From assembly GCA_012317185.1 (NCBI GenBank), contig CP048838.1, positions 248,001-312,000 of the forward strand: 64,000 nt of DNA, given 5' to 3'. This document shows, one piece after another, positions 7,551 through 16,226 of the stretch. The notes under the pieces were generated by a model. The model was not told the DNA's origin. It saw only the letters and a list, made by a program, of their open reading frames with translations, and ran no database searches. The translations under genes and the position numbers were made by a program. Position 1 is the stretch's first letter. Every line of letters starts with the position of its first letter. This stretch comes from [Clostridium] innocuum (GTDB lineage: Bacteria > Bacillota_I > Bacilli_A > Erysipelotrichales > Erysipelotrichaceae).

Positions 7551-8879
7551 GTGCACGTTGTATGGGAGTTAATCGTAACCTTCATTGAGGTTTCCATGAC
7601 TGCAGGATTTGTTCTATATGTGTTGCAGGATCATTTGAAAACAGGCAGAAGTAATACCATGCTTGGGGCGGCTGTTATTGTATCGATGATAAGTATCCTT
7701 GATACGGCTTTTTCCAATACGATCAGTTATCTTCTCCCGTTTGATTATACAACTCTGACAGGTATGGTATGGCTGTTGATTGCATATGCTGCCATATCTT
7801 ACGCAACAGAGGAACCGCGAGATCGGGTACTGTTCCTTCTCTTTTTATCCATGAATGTATTGCTGCTAAGCAGAAGCACGACGCTGCTGATTTATCATGT
7901 TATTTCTCCTGAACTCCTGCAGGGTGAATACACATGGATGGATATCGCCGGTTACGGGATTCCCAATATCTTCATTACATCCGGATGTGCGTACATTACA
8001 AGTCGCTATTATCAGAAACTGAGGTTTATTCATACATCAAGTAACCATCTATATCTCGTTCCATTGTTTTTCTATTTTTTAGCTGCATTTCAGATAAATC
8101 TGTATCCGGTTGATGAATATGTGTTTGTACTATTTATGAAAGTTATCGTAATTCTTTGTGCTTTTATGACATATTCCCAAATGATTCAGGCGGTGATCAA
8201 TGCTGCTAAGGCGGTACAGGAAGCAGAGTTTCATAAGCAGCTCTCCTATCAGCTGAATATTGAGAATACACGTATTTCAGAGCTGGAAAGCCATGCCGAG
8301 GAAATCCGGCATATTCGCCATGACCGCCGCCAGCATGTACAGGTATTGCGGGGATTGCTTGAGCATGAAGATATTCAGAAGGCGCTCGAATATCTTGCGG
8401 ATTATGAGCAGAGTATGGCAGAAGCTATTAAACCATCACTTTGTGAGAATTTTGTCGCAGATACCTTGTGCAGAAGGTATGCTGCACTGGCTGAGCAGTC
8501 AGATATTCACTTGGAAATTACAGTGGCGTTTCCACAGAATACAGGCATTGCCGGCAGCGATATCGCTATCATACTGGGGAATTTGTGGGAAAATGCAATC
8601 ACTGCTGCCTTGGACTGTACGGATGCAAAACGTTTTATCTGCTTGTGGATACAAACACAGAAGGACAAGGTACTCATACGCATGCAAAATGGCTACGTCG
8701 GAGAAATTCATTTTGAAGAAGATAAATTTTATTCTACAAAAAAGGGAAGAATAGATAGAGAAGGCGTCGGCATTCGCAGTATCAGAGCGGTTGCGGAGAA
8801 ATACGGCGGTCTAGCGGAATTCACGTATACAGATGATACTTTTACAGCCTCAGTAGTGCTGTATATCTCGGCCGAATAG
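7551..8879 (+). CDS. Sensor histidine kinase, GHKL type (AgrC-like)
   Basis: 442 residues from GTG 7551, which sits about 9 bases after GGAGGTG; GTG 7545, overlapping the upstream stop, is the alternative. Several hydrophobic segments make up the first 215 or so residues, as in peptide-sensing AgrC-type kinases. They are followed by a coiled linker, a phosphoacceptor region RHDRRQHVQVLRGLL and an ATPase domain with NLWENAITAA (N box) and GVGIRSIRAVAEKYGG (G box). It is the membrane partner of the LytTR regulator. No agrB, agrD or ABC exporter gene is adjacent, so the signal may come from elsewhere. Confidence 0.92.
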   Translation: MHVVWELIVTFIEVSMTAGFVLYVLQDHLKTGRSNTMLGAAVIVSMISILDTAFSNTISYLLPFDYTTLTGMVWLLIAYAAISYATEEPRDRVLFLLFLSMNVLLLSRSTTLLIYHVISPELLQGEYTWMDIAGYGIPNIFITSGCAYITSRYYQKLRFIHTSSNHLYLVPLFFYFLAAFQINLYPVDEYVFVLFMKVIVILCAFMTYSQMIQAVINAAKAVQEAEFHKQLSYQLNIENTRISELESHAEEIRHIRHDRRQHVQVLRGLLEHEDIQKALEYLADYEQSMAEAIKPSLCENFVADTLCRRYAALAEQSDIHLEITVAFPQNTGIAGSDIAIILGNLWENAITAALDCTDAKRFICLWIQTQKDKVLIRMQNGYVGEIHFEEDKFYSTKKGRIDREGVGIRSIRAVAEKYGGLAEFTYTDDTFTASVVLYISAE

Positions 8880-9160
8880 AGGGGATAACTGTTAAGCAAC
8901 CTTATAGGAATTACTTACATGTATAAGGCATGATAGAATCTTGTGCTGGGCTGGTATTTGAATGATTCTGATAAATGAACGAGCTCGCATAAGTGTTATA
9001 GTAAACTAGAAATTTAGATTATATGTTAATGGTGCATAAAGCAAACTCTGGCTTTACTAACATGCTATTGTTCTTATTTAACTTACTCTGTAAGATAAGA
9101 TGGTTGCTTTACATTGTATTATTGAAATAATATTGACGAATTAAACATAAAGGAAAATAT
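8880..9160 (+). other. AT-rich gap after the kinase gene
   Basis: It contains small stem-loops (TAAAGC/GGCTTTA near 9037-9058, CTTAC/GTAAG near 9083-9094), a TAACTGTTAAG string at 8885-8895 that resembles a LytTR half-site, and a 35-codon hydrophobic frame at 9023-9130 with no ribosome site. No feature here is certain. Confidence 0.35.
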
Positions 9161-11008
9161 GTGTATGGAAAGGATATGAATATCATGAAATCTAGAAGTA
9201 ATGTGAGAGTGGCAAGGAAGAATTTGTTGACATATAGTATTGCAATAGGTGTTTGTGTGCTTCTGATGGGTTTCAACAGCCAGGCGGTACAGGGAAAACA
9301 AATAGTGTATAATCACCAGGGACAGACTAAACAACTATTGCCAGGTGAACAATTCAATACTGATGGTATAACATATTATGTTAGAAATGAATCGAGTGAG
9401 GTCATGGTTTATAGTGGGAGATCCTTAAAAGGGGAAGTGGACATTCCGGAAAGGGTTTATGACTTTTCAAATACAGAATACACGGTAACTTCTATAAAAC
9501 CAGATGCGTTCAGAAATAATTCTGAAATTTTGCGAGTATCAATACCGGACAGTGTCACAACCATAGGCGATGCGGCCTTTATGGGATGCAACAGGTTGAC
9601 AAGTATAGATTTGGGAAACGGTCTTCGGGAAATAGGGTCAGAGAGCTTCGCAGATACTGCACTAACTGAAATCATTATCCCAGGGAGTGTTACTTTGATA
9701 AAGGATAAGGCATTTAGCTCCTGTGCAGATCTGAAAAAGATAGAGCTGACAGATCATATTAAGGCGATAGGCAATAATGCATTCTTAGATTGCAGCAACT
9801 TAAATGATGTCATATTAAAAGTTCTGCAACAATTCGATTACGAATCTGCTGGTAAAATTAATGGAATTCTGATACCGAACCATAAAAGTATCACCTCTAT
9901 AACAGTTGATGATGATGCGATATTTACAAATCTATCTGACAGCAAAGTAGAAATTATCGGAAGAAATCAAAATGTTTATACTGTAGATGAAGGAAAAACA
10001 TTATCCTATGCAGAGCCAATGCGATTTCATATCGCTGAAATGAAAGAACATTTGTACACTTTCAACTTATCAGGCATGCTGCCTAAAATACCTGCAGGCC
10101 AAACATTTGGGAATATAGAATATACAATTAAAACAGGAGGCACTGCTGGAAATGTGTTAAGTGGTGAAGCAAAGGTGGAAGGAGAAAACCTGTTGTGCCC
10201 GGTGAAGGCAGTATCATCGGGAGGCTCACAAGATATTACAATCTCATTTCAGAGTGATCATTATACTATTATTGATGCTGTATTAACTTTAGAAGTCATT
10301 CCTGTAAAGCCGTTAACCATAGAAGGAATCAGTATGTATGGTGGTGTCTATAATGGAAAACCATATTCTTATACTGGAAATCCGGTTGTGAAAAACAGTA
10401 GTCATAATGTTATGAATGATGTGCAGCTTACGTTCTTATATGAGAGTGAAGATGGCGTCTATTCATCTGAAAAAGCTCCCAAAGATGCAGGTAGTTATAT
10501 ATTAACTATATCTGCATCAGATAAAAGTCTTCAGTATACAGGGACTACACGACTGAAATTTGTTATTGCAAAGAAAACTGTGACGGTGAAAGCTGATAAT
10601 CAGATTATGACAGTCAATAATAAGCTTCCGGAATTTACTGTAAACTATGAGGGCTTTATAAATAATGATAATGAGAATAATGCAGCTTTGGACAGCATTG
10701 CTGTTGCAGAATGTAGGACGAATGGAAATACATTAGGAAATTTTGATATTACTTTTAGCAGAGAAGCAGTTTTAAATGATACAGCGGGTAAAAATTATGA
10801 GATTAAAGAATATAAAAATGGGCTACTCACAGTAAAATCAGCTGTAATAAAGCAGGATACAACTAAGATAGAAAAACCGGAAAGTGTAGGTGAGTATCCA
10901 AAAACAGGAGATAATAACAATCTGGCTATATGGATGGGATTTCTGTTCGCTTCTGTCGGGCTTATTGGATATATTCATTTAAAACGAACTCACAGTAGAA
11001 AAAAATAA
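9161..11008 (+). CDS. BspA-type leucine-rich-repeat surface protein, sortase anchored (PKTG)
   Basis: 615 residues from GTG 9161, preceded by AAAGGA; ATG 9176 and ATG 9185 are alternatives. A signal peptide lies around residues 15-45. About 85-210 are LRR_5 repeats of the BspA kind (IPDSVTTIGDAAFMGC, IPGSVTLIKDKAFSSC). Residues about 380-565 look like two MBG-type Ig-like domains. The C terminus has YPKTGDN, a hydrophobic span and HLKRTHSRKK, a complete wall-sorting signal of the PKTG kind. BspA-like proteins act in adhesion and host contact. It sits downstream of the LytTR system after a 280-base gap and may be regulated by it. Confidence 0.88.
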   Translation: MYGKDMNIMKSRSNVRVARKNLLTYSIAIGVCVLLMGFNSQAVQGKQIVYNHQGQTKQLLPGEQFNTDGITYYVRNESSEVMVYSGRSLKGEVDIPERVYDFSNTEYTVTSIKPDAFRNNSEILRVSIPDSVTTIGDAAFMGCNRLTSIDLGNGLREIGSESFADTALTEIIIPGSVTLIKDKAFSSCADLKKIELTDHIKAIGNNAFLDCSNLNDVILKVLQQFDYESAGKINGILIPNHKSITSITVDDDAIFTNLSDSKVEIIGRNQNVYTVDEGKTLSYAEPMRFHIAEMKEHLYTFNLSGMLPKIPAGQTFGNIEYTIKTGGTAGNVLSGEAKVEGENLLCPVKAVSSGGSQDITISFQSDHYTIIDAVLTLEVIPVKPLTIEGISMYGGVYNGKPYSYTGNPVVKNSSHNVMNDVQLTFLYESEDGVYSSEKAPKDAGSYILTISASDKSLQYTGTTRLKFVIAKKTVTVKADNQIMTVNNKLPEFTVNYEGFINNDNENNAALDSIAVAECRTNGNTLGNFDITFSREAVLNDTAGKNYEIKEYKNGLLTVKSAVIKQDTTKIEKPESVGEYPKTGDNNNLAIWMGFLFASVGLIGYIHLKRTHSRKK

Positions 11009-11162
11009 AGATAACAGTTTTTTTTAATGATGAAAATTCTTCCAGCCACAGATGAATGAAAAGCTATACCGTTATTCATATGAATGTTATGTTGACAGCT
11101 TTTCAGGAGAATTAGAATAATTTCTATCCCGCGTGATACCGAACAAGTGTGTAAGAACGTGC

Positions 11163-11168
11163 TATAAT
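11163..11168 (+). promoter_or_regulatory. -10 element before the hemolysin III gene
   Basis: TATAAT at 11163-11168 preceded by TGC, an extended -10. The expected transcription start near 11175 lies close to an in-frame ATG at 11177, which argues that translation begins further down at 11270. The gap 11009-11160 has one AT-rich stem (AAAAGCT/AGCTTTT, about 11060-11105). Confidence 0.55.
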
Positions 11169-11269
11169 ATAGACGAATGGAAAAAAGGGAAAATACCTGC
11201 TTATATCTATTGTTATATAGGCAGGGAATCTTCTTATGTATTTTTCATATGAATAAAAAAGGTGATTGC

Positions 11270-11947
11270 GTGAAAGAAAAAATGACGAAGGAACAGAAAA
11301 AGCAACTGCTCAAAGAAAGGAATACTCCACCGCATTTAAGTATTCTTGAAGAAATTGGCAATGCCATCAGTCATGGTGCAGGAGCTGTCGCGGCTCTGAT
11401 TGGAATGATATTACTGCTGCTGAAAGCAGACAGTAATGCAAAGATAGCGGCTGCACTCATTTTCGGCGGCAGTATGTTTCTTCTGATGCTGATGAGCTGT
11501 CTGTATCATGCGTTTAAAAGTGATTCCAAGGTAAAAAGGCTATGGCGCAGATTTGATTACACTTCCATATATTTTCTGATCAATGGAACGTTTGCCCCAA
11601 TCTGTCTTGTGTTTGCGAACAGTTCACTGGCTCTGCTTCTGTTTGCGATACAATGGCTCCTGGCACTGGTTGGGATTATTATGATTCTGGTATATGGACC
11701 CGGAAAATGGCCGGCACTGCATTATACATTATATTTTGTGATAGGATGGAGCGGTGTGTTTTTTCTTGGGGATATGTATCAGCATAATCAGCCGCTGCTT
11801 TGTATGATACTAATGGGAGGAGTGGTCTATACACTCGGAATGATTCCGTTTTCCAAGCACCACAAGGGTGCGCACTTTTTATGGCATCTGTTTGTACTTT
11901 CCGGAGCACTTTTGCACTGGATCGGAATTTATTTCTTTTTGTACTGA
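11270..11947 (+). CDS. Hemolysin III family membrane protein (PAQR-like)
   Basis: 225 residues with seven predicted membrane segments. The family's conserved polar residues are present: EEIGNAISHG at the first segment, SCLYHAF after the second, RFDYTSIYFLING before the third and HFLWHLFVLSGALLHW at the end; the histidines are thought to bind zinc. Bacterial members are called hemolysin III, but their physiological role is unclear; a lipid-active or membrane-stress function is likely from the PAQR relationship. GTG 11270 follows AAAAAGGTG; ATG 11282 is also possible. It is a single gene followed by a stem-loop terminator. Confidence 0.88.
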   Translation: MKEKMTKEQKKQLLKERNTPPHLSILEEIGNAISHGAGAVAALIGMILLLLKADSNAKIAAALIFGGSMFLLMLMSCLYHAFKSDSKVKRLWRRFDYTSIYFLINGTFAPICLVFANSSLALLLFAIQWLLALVGIIMILVYGPGKWPALHYTLYFVIGWSGVFFLGDMYQHNQPLLCMILMGGVVYTLGMIPFSKHHKGAHFLWHLFVLSGALLHWIGIYFFLY

Positions 11948-12107
11948 TGGTTTGATTTTTTTTGGCCCTTTTCTTAACAGGCTGCCATTTATGCAGATTT
12001 CTTTTGGGGTGCGATGCCGTTGACAGGAATGTTAATTGCCATCCTTGCTATATATGGCGTAATGCATTTTATTAGGTGCTTTCATGAACTGATAATCTAT
12101 GCAGAAT

Positions 12108-12138
12108 ATAAAACCAGTCATCGTGATGACTGGTTTTA
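12108..12138 (+). terminator. Strong stem-loop, probable terminator after the hemolysin III gene
   Basis: AAAACCAGTCATC at 12110-12122 is complementary to GATGACTGGTTTT at 12125-12137. It has A- and T-rich flanks on both sides and could work on either strand. Confidence 0.65.
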
Positions 12139-12244
12139 TGGTAGTGATGGTATTACAAGAGAAGATACTTTGTATGAATTCGCAGCATCCCGTCATAAAC
12201 AGTTCGAATTTGATTGTGCAGACGGATATAATCATAGCCATCAT

Positions 12245-12269
12245 GCAGCTGCTCAAAAGCGAGCAGCTG
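12245..12269. other. Second stem-loop in the 11.95-12.37 kb gap
   Basis: CAGCTGCTC and GAGCAGCTG form a perfect 9-base stem around AAAAGC. There is no T-run. Together with the hairpin at 12108 it makes this 420-base gap look like noncoding, structured DNA rather than the overlapping short frames it contains. Confidence 0.5.
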
Positions 12270-12369
12270 ACTTCTTATCTATTCTGAAAAACATTTTGAT
12301 TATCTCTTTCAAAAAACAGCAGTTTTTTTAGGTATGCATGCATTTACTGTAGCTCTCCATCCGTATCGT

Positions 12370-13062
12370 TTATTTTAATTTTTCTATTACTGATTTCAGA
12401 GACTCCATCTCACCAGTGACGTTATTACGGACGTTTAATTTGTTTAAATCGTAAGCTTCGTGCTTTACTTTATTCTGAGCAGGTAAATCAATCTCTCTTA
12501 AACCGTCTCCCATATCAAGAAAAGCATATAAATTCTTATCCTTATAGTGTTTCATTAGGGCGAGATAGCATTTTCCTGCCTCTATTTCCATAGTAGGTTC
12601 AAATGTCGCATTATAATAGCGATTCTCTCTTTTTTTACGGTATTCCTGTGTTGTTTCATTATAAAATTCAGGATTTCTTATCTGCTCATATTCATTGATG
12701 GGAATAAAACCACCTTCCTTTGCATACGTGTAAATGTTATTTTCTTTTATAGTCCCATGTACTGTCTTATCAACAAGGAATTTTCCATATGTAGTCGGTG
12801 CAGCATCAAAAAAGTTCATATCTGAATAATCAATGCTAATGACTTTTATAATTGCAATATCGGTAGCTGCTTTTTTTAAGTCTTTTTCATCGCGGGATAA
12901 AGTGCAGCGCATAAGCTCATTCAGCTCACTATTCTTTCGTATTTCATCAGAGATAAAGGTGGAGGTAGGATATTCAATGATTGAAGGTTTCGGAGCGTTT
13001 TCAGCTTTCATTGAGCATCCACTCAACAATATAAAGCTTATAGAAATAAATATTCTTTTCAT
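12370..13062 (-). CDS. Hypothetical lipoprotein
   Basis: 230 residues. The N terminus MKRIFISISFILLSGCS is a lipoprotein signal with lipobox LSGC, so the mature protein should be lipid-anchored on the outer face of the membrane. The rest is soluble, charged and without a motif that I recognise; it has a mid-region GKFLVDKTVHGTIKE and a late GKCYLALMKHYKD. A GGAGAATACC ribosome site precedes the ATG. It stands alone and convergent to the hemolysin III gene. Its function is unknown. Confidence 0.8.
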   Translation of the reverse strand: MKRIFISISFILLSGCSMKAENAPKPSIIEYPTSTFISDEIRKNSELNELMRCTLSRDEKDLKKAATDIAIIKVISIDYSDMNFFDAAPTTYGKFLVDKTVHGTIKENNIYTYAKEGGFIPINEYEQIRNPEFYNETTQEYRKKRENRYYNATFEPTMEIEAGKCYLALMKHYKDKNLYAFLDMGDGLREIDLPAQNKVKHEAYDLNKLNVRNNVTGEMESLKSVIEKLK

Positions 13063-13385
13063 GGTATTCTCCTTTGGTAGATATATTATGACTAAATAGT
13101 TAAATTACGTTCGAATATGCGCCTGTCCTTAAAATCATATATTTAATAATCTGATTTGTAAAGAGGAGATGTCTTTTAAACGGAGTTAATGTCACTGGAA
13201 TCGAACAAACCTGTTCCTTAAATTCAAAGATTTAAAACCGCTTAGAATTTTTACATGATGCTTATGGATTCAGGGATTGAAAAAATGCAAAGAATAAACA
13301 TTTTCAGGACATACATAATATATAGGAAAGCACTTGAAAAAGGTGGTGAAAAAATGCACAAAAGGGGGAAAAAGCAGGGTGTTCA

Positions 13386-13436
13386 TGGTATAATAAAAGC
13401 AACGTGGCCAGAATTTATACAATTCATTTGAATTGT
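13386..13436 (+). promoter_or_regulatory. upp-atp promoter and leader hairpin
   Basis: TGGTATAAT at 13386-13394 is an extended -10. About 30 bases later ACAATTCA (13419-13426) and TGAATTGT (13429-13436) form a small hairpin in the roughly 100-base leader of upp. No pyrimidine-sensing fold is recognised. The remaining gap between 13063 and 13380 shows nothing else that I can name. Confidence 0.5.
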
Positions 13437-13499
13437 CTGTCTACTGTTGGAACGGATTATGGTACGCTATATCCGTATTGATTATGTAAGGAGATTATT

Positions 13500-14120
13500 A
13501 TGCTGAAAGTCTTACAACATCCATTGATTACGCATAAGCTGACACAGATGCGTAAGAAGGAAACCGGAACAAAGGATTTCCGTCAGAATCTGGACGAAAT
13601 CGCAGGCCTGATGGCTTACGAAATTTCCAGAGATTTCCCGCTTCAGCCAGTCGAAATTGAAACGCCTGTCGCAAAGACCACAACCTATGAGCTTGCGAAG
13701 GAAATCGTACTGGTGCCGATTCTTCGTGCAGGTCTTGGAATGGTGAATGGAATCTGTGATTTGATCCCTACCGTTAAGATTGCACATGTGGGGCTGTATC
13801 GTGACGAAGAAACACTGGAGCCTCATACATATTTTGAAAAGTATCCGAAGGAAGTAAAGGATGCCATCGTCATGATTGTCGATCCGATGCTGGCAACCGG
13901 AGGGAGCGCAATCGCGGCCATTGACATGGTGAAGAAGCAGGGGGCGAAAAATATACGCCTTGTTTGTCTTGTTGGGGCTCCGGAAGGAGTCAGAGCTGTA
14001 GAAGAAGCACATCCGGAAGTGGATATCTATCTTGCGGCACTGGATGAAAAACTGAATGAAAAAGGGTATATCGTACCCGGACTTGGAGATGCAGGAGACC
14101 GTATTTTCGGTACGAAGTAG
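13500..14120 (+). CDS. upp: Uracil phosphoribosyltransferase
   Basis: 206 residues, the normal length. It salvages uracil with PRPP to give UMP in the cytoplasm. The PRPP-binding loop VDPMLATGGSA and the uracil-binding C terminus GDAGDRIFG are both present, as is the early RAGLGM segment. An AAGGAG site precedes ATG 13500. It stops 2 bases before the first small gene of the ATP synthase operon, so it is probably cotranscribed with it, an arrangement seen in several Bacillota. Confidence 0.97.
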   Translation: MLKVLQHPLITHKLTQMRKKETGTKDFRQNLDEIAGLMAYEISRDFPLQPVEIETPVAKTTTYELAKEIVLVPILRAGLGMVNGICDLIPTVKIAHVGLYRDEETLEPHTYFEKYPKEVKDAIVMIVDPMLATGGSAIAAIDMVKKQGAKNIRLVCLVGAPEGVRAVEEAHPEVDIYLAALDEKLNEKGYIVPGLGDAGDRIFGTK

Positions 14121-14122
14121 TC

Positions 14123-14314
14123 ATGAAGGAAGCGTATCAGGCTATGCGGCTGATGTTTACCATGGTACTTGCCTGTGGGGCAGCGGTATGGATCGGTGCC
14201 TGGCTGGATGATGTATTTCATACCTCGCCATGGTGTCTTCTGATTCTGTTAGCCTACGCCATCATCTCCAGTTTGTATCTGATGATTCGAAAGCTGGGTG
14301 ATGATCATGAATGA
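14123..14314 (+). CDS. AtpZ-like small membrane protein of the ATP synthase operon
   Basis: 63 residues with two membrane helices (about 8-25 and 35-53) separated by a short WLDDVF loop. This matches the AtpZ/AtpI-like proteins at the front of F-ATPase operons, thought to help insert magnesium or assemble the c ring. It begins 2 bases after the upp stop and overlaps the next gene. The identification rests on size, topology and position rather than on strong motifs. Confidence 0.7.
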   Translation: MKEAYQAMRLMFTMVLACGAAVWIGAWLDDVFHTSPWCLLILLAYAIISSLYLMIRKLGDDHE

Positions 14315-14681
14315 AACAAGGAAAATGGGAATGGAGATCCGTATACTTACCCTGCTGCTCTGTGCGGCAGGCTGTGTGGTCTGCATCATCCTGTTTCCCG
14401 GAGCCTGGAAGCAGGGCGTTATGGGTATTCTGATCGGCTCCTTAACCGGTATTATGGGCTTCAACATGATCCAGAACATGGTTGGGCACATTGACGGGGA
14501 ACTGGCGGATATCAAATCCCGTGCATTTCGCTCCTATACGCGAAGATATATGCTGTATGCCGTTATCTTTGCCTTAAGCGCCATTGCAGGGGCGCATATT
14601 GCGGCTCTGCTGGTGGGAATGCTGCTTCATAAGTGCAGCATTCTGATTTACAGCTGGAAACACAGAAAGGAGGATGAGTAG
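14301..14681 (+). CDS. atpI: ATP synthase subunit I (AtpI)
   Basis: About 126 residues with four hydrophobic segments and a charged middle loop, the layout of AtpI, which assists c-ring assembly and is not part of the finished enzyme. The start could be GTG 14298, ATG 14301 or ATG 14307, all inside the end of the preceding gene. The stop overlaps the GTG of atpB by one base. Family assignment comes from position and topology. Confidence 0.75.
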   Translation: MIMNETRKMGMEIRILTLLLCAAGCVVCIILFPGAWKQGVMGILIGSLTGIMGFNMIQNMVGHIDGELADIKSRAFRSYTRRYMLYAVIFALSAIAGAHIAALLVGMLLHKCSILIYSWKHRKEDE

Positions 14682-15388
14682 TGGACGATAAGTTTGACGG
14701 AATCGTTTTGACACTGTTTGGACACAACATCGAATTTCAGCAGTCGATTATCAACTGGCTGATTCTCTGTGTGCTGTTTTCCATATTCTTTATCTGGGCC
14801 GGCAAAAAGTTTGAAAAGGCCGATGTTCGAAAGGCGCCGTCAGGAATACTTCTGATTACAGAAATGATTACCGGGCTGTGTACCAATATTATCGGAGATA
14901 ACCTGAAGCATGAAACGAAGCATTATCTGTCGTTTCTGGGTACACTGACCATGATGATGGCCGTCAGCAATCTTTTGGGACTTCTCGGACTGCAGCCACC
15001 GACATCCAATCTAAGCTTTAATGTTACCCTTGCACTGATGATGTTTCTGACCATTCAGTATAACGGTATCAAAAAAGGCGGGCTTGGCGCACGTCTGAAG
15101 GAGCTGACGGAGCCGATGTGGCTGCTTACGCCGTTGAATGTCATTGGTGAGCTGGCACTTCCGATTTCGCTTTCCATGCGTTTGTTTGGAAACATACTGG
15201 CAGGCTCCATTATTATGCTGCTGGTGTATACAATGATGCGAAGCTTTCTCCCGTTCGGAGTACTCGGCTACATTGCGACACCGTTTCTGCATGCGTATTT
15301 TGATGTGTTCTCAGGTCTGATACAGACCTATATCTTCTTCACGCTGGCAAGCTTCTTCCTTAGTGAACAGGTTGCCCCGGAAGAATAA
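14681..15388 (+). CDS. atpB: ATP synthase Fo subunit a
   Basis: 235 residues. Subunit a forms the ion half-channels next to the c ring. The essential arginine is visible in SLSMRLFGNILAG in the penultimate helix region, and the end FFTLASFFLSE is typical. GTG 14681 follows GAAAGGAGG. The length is normal for Bacillota. It is coupled to atpI upstream and followed 28 bases later by atpE. Confidence 0.95.
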   Translation: MDDKFDGIVLTLFGHNIEFQQSIINWLILCVLFSIFFIWAGKKFEKADVRKAPSGILLITEMITGLCTNIIGDNLKHETKHYLSFLGTLTMMMAVSNLLGLLGLQPPTSNLSFNVTLALMMFLTIQYNGIKKGGLGARLKELTEPMWLLTPLNVIGELALPISLSMRLFGNILAGSIIMLLVYTMMRSFLPFGVLGYIATPFLHAYFDVFSGLIQTYIFFTLASFFLSEQVAPEE

Positions 15389-15416
15389 CAAATGATGTTA
15401 ACAGGAGGAAAAAATT

Positions 15417-15662
15417 ATGGAATTCAATGAATATTTTGTACAGGGTATGGCACTGTTAGGTGCAGGTATTGCAATGATCGCCGGACTAGGTCCTGGTATC
15501 GGACAGGGTATCGCTGCCAGCAAGGGTGCGGAAAGTGTTGGACGCAATCCGGATGCTGCAGGTAAGATTCGTTCCATCATGGTACTTGGTATCGCTTTGG
15601 CGGAAACAACCGGTATCTATGCATTGATTGTTGCCTTGATTCTAATCTTCATGAAAGGGTAA
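15417..15662 (+). CDS. atpE: ATP synthase Fo subunit c, with sodium-type ion site
   Basis: 81 residues forming a two-helix hairpin, the rotor ring unit. The ion-binding carboxylate is Glu63. Around it are Gln30 in GPGIGQG, Leu61, Thr64, Thr65 and Tyr68. These line up with Gln32, Val63, Glu65, Ser66, Thr67 and Tyr70 of the sodium-binding c ring of Ilyobacter tartaricus, so sodium rather than proton coupling is likely. The polar loop R-N-P (43-45) is the usual contact with gamma and epsilon. An ACAGGAGG site precedes the ATG. Confidence 0.96.
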   Translation: MEFNEYFVQGMALLGAGIAMIAGLGPGIGQGIAASKGAESVGRNPDAAGKIRSIMVLGIALAETTGIYALIVALILIFMKG

Positions 15663-15707
15663 TGTCATTCATCATGAAGCTATGAAGAAAGGAGGTATTC
15701 GCATAGT

Positions 15708-16226
15708 ATGGATTTTGATATAAATGCCTATCTGCGGCTGAATCCAATGGATATGATCATGGTCTGTGTATCAACGCTGATCATCATCGCTATTGCAAAG
15801 CATTTCTTCTGGGACAAGGTGCTTGCCTATCTCGATGCACGCAAGGCTGCCATTCAGGCAGATATTGATGCAGGTATGCAAAGCAGGGAAGCAGGAGAAC
15901 AATACAAGCGCCAGTATGAAGAGCAGATGGCCAATGCCCGCGGCGAGGCTCATGAAATACTGGAAAGTGCCAAAGCCAATGCCGTTCAGGAGAAACGTGA
16001 AATTCTGGCTGCCGCAAGAGGTGAAGCCGAAGCGGTGAAGGAAAAAGCACGGAAGGATATCGAGCGTGAAAAGGTACAGGCTCGTGCAGAAATGAAGGAT
16101 GCAATCGTGGATGTGGCATTTGAAGCCGCAAAACAGATTGTTAATAAAGAACTGGATGAAAGTACACATAAGCAGTACGTGGATGATTTTATCGAGCATG
16201 CAGGTGATGAGTCATGGCAGGCATAG
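15708..16226 (+). CDS. atpF: ATP synthase Fo subunit b
   Basis: 172 residues: one N-terminal membrane helix (about 15-32) followed by a long charged coiled-coil rich in A, E, K and R. It forms the peripheral stalk linking Fo to F1. The start follows AAAGGAGG. Its end overlaps atpH by 13 bases, so the two are translationally coupled. Confidence 0.94.
   Translation: MDFDINAYLRLNPMDMIMVCVSTLIIIAIAKHFFWDKVLAYLDARKAAIQADIDAGMQSREAGEQYKRQYEEQMANARGEAHEILESAKANAVQEKREILAAARGEAEAVKEKARKDIEREKVQARAEMKDAIVDVAFEAAKQIVNKELDESTHKQYVDDFIEHAGDESWQA

Noticed and set aside
12014..12331. 105-codon frame and overlapping shorter frames in the 11.95-12.37 kb gap
   Set aside because: No ribosome site, and two perfect hairpins run through the frame; it is better read as noncoding.
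13286..13432. 48-codon frame before upp, a possible leader peptide
   Set aside because: The upp -10 element lies inside it and there is no good ribosome site.
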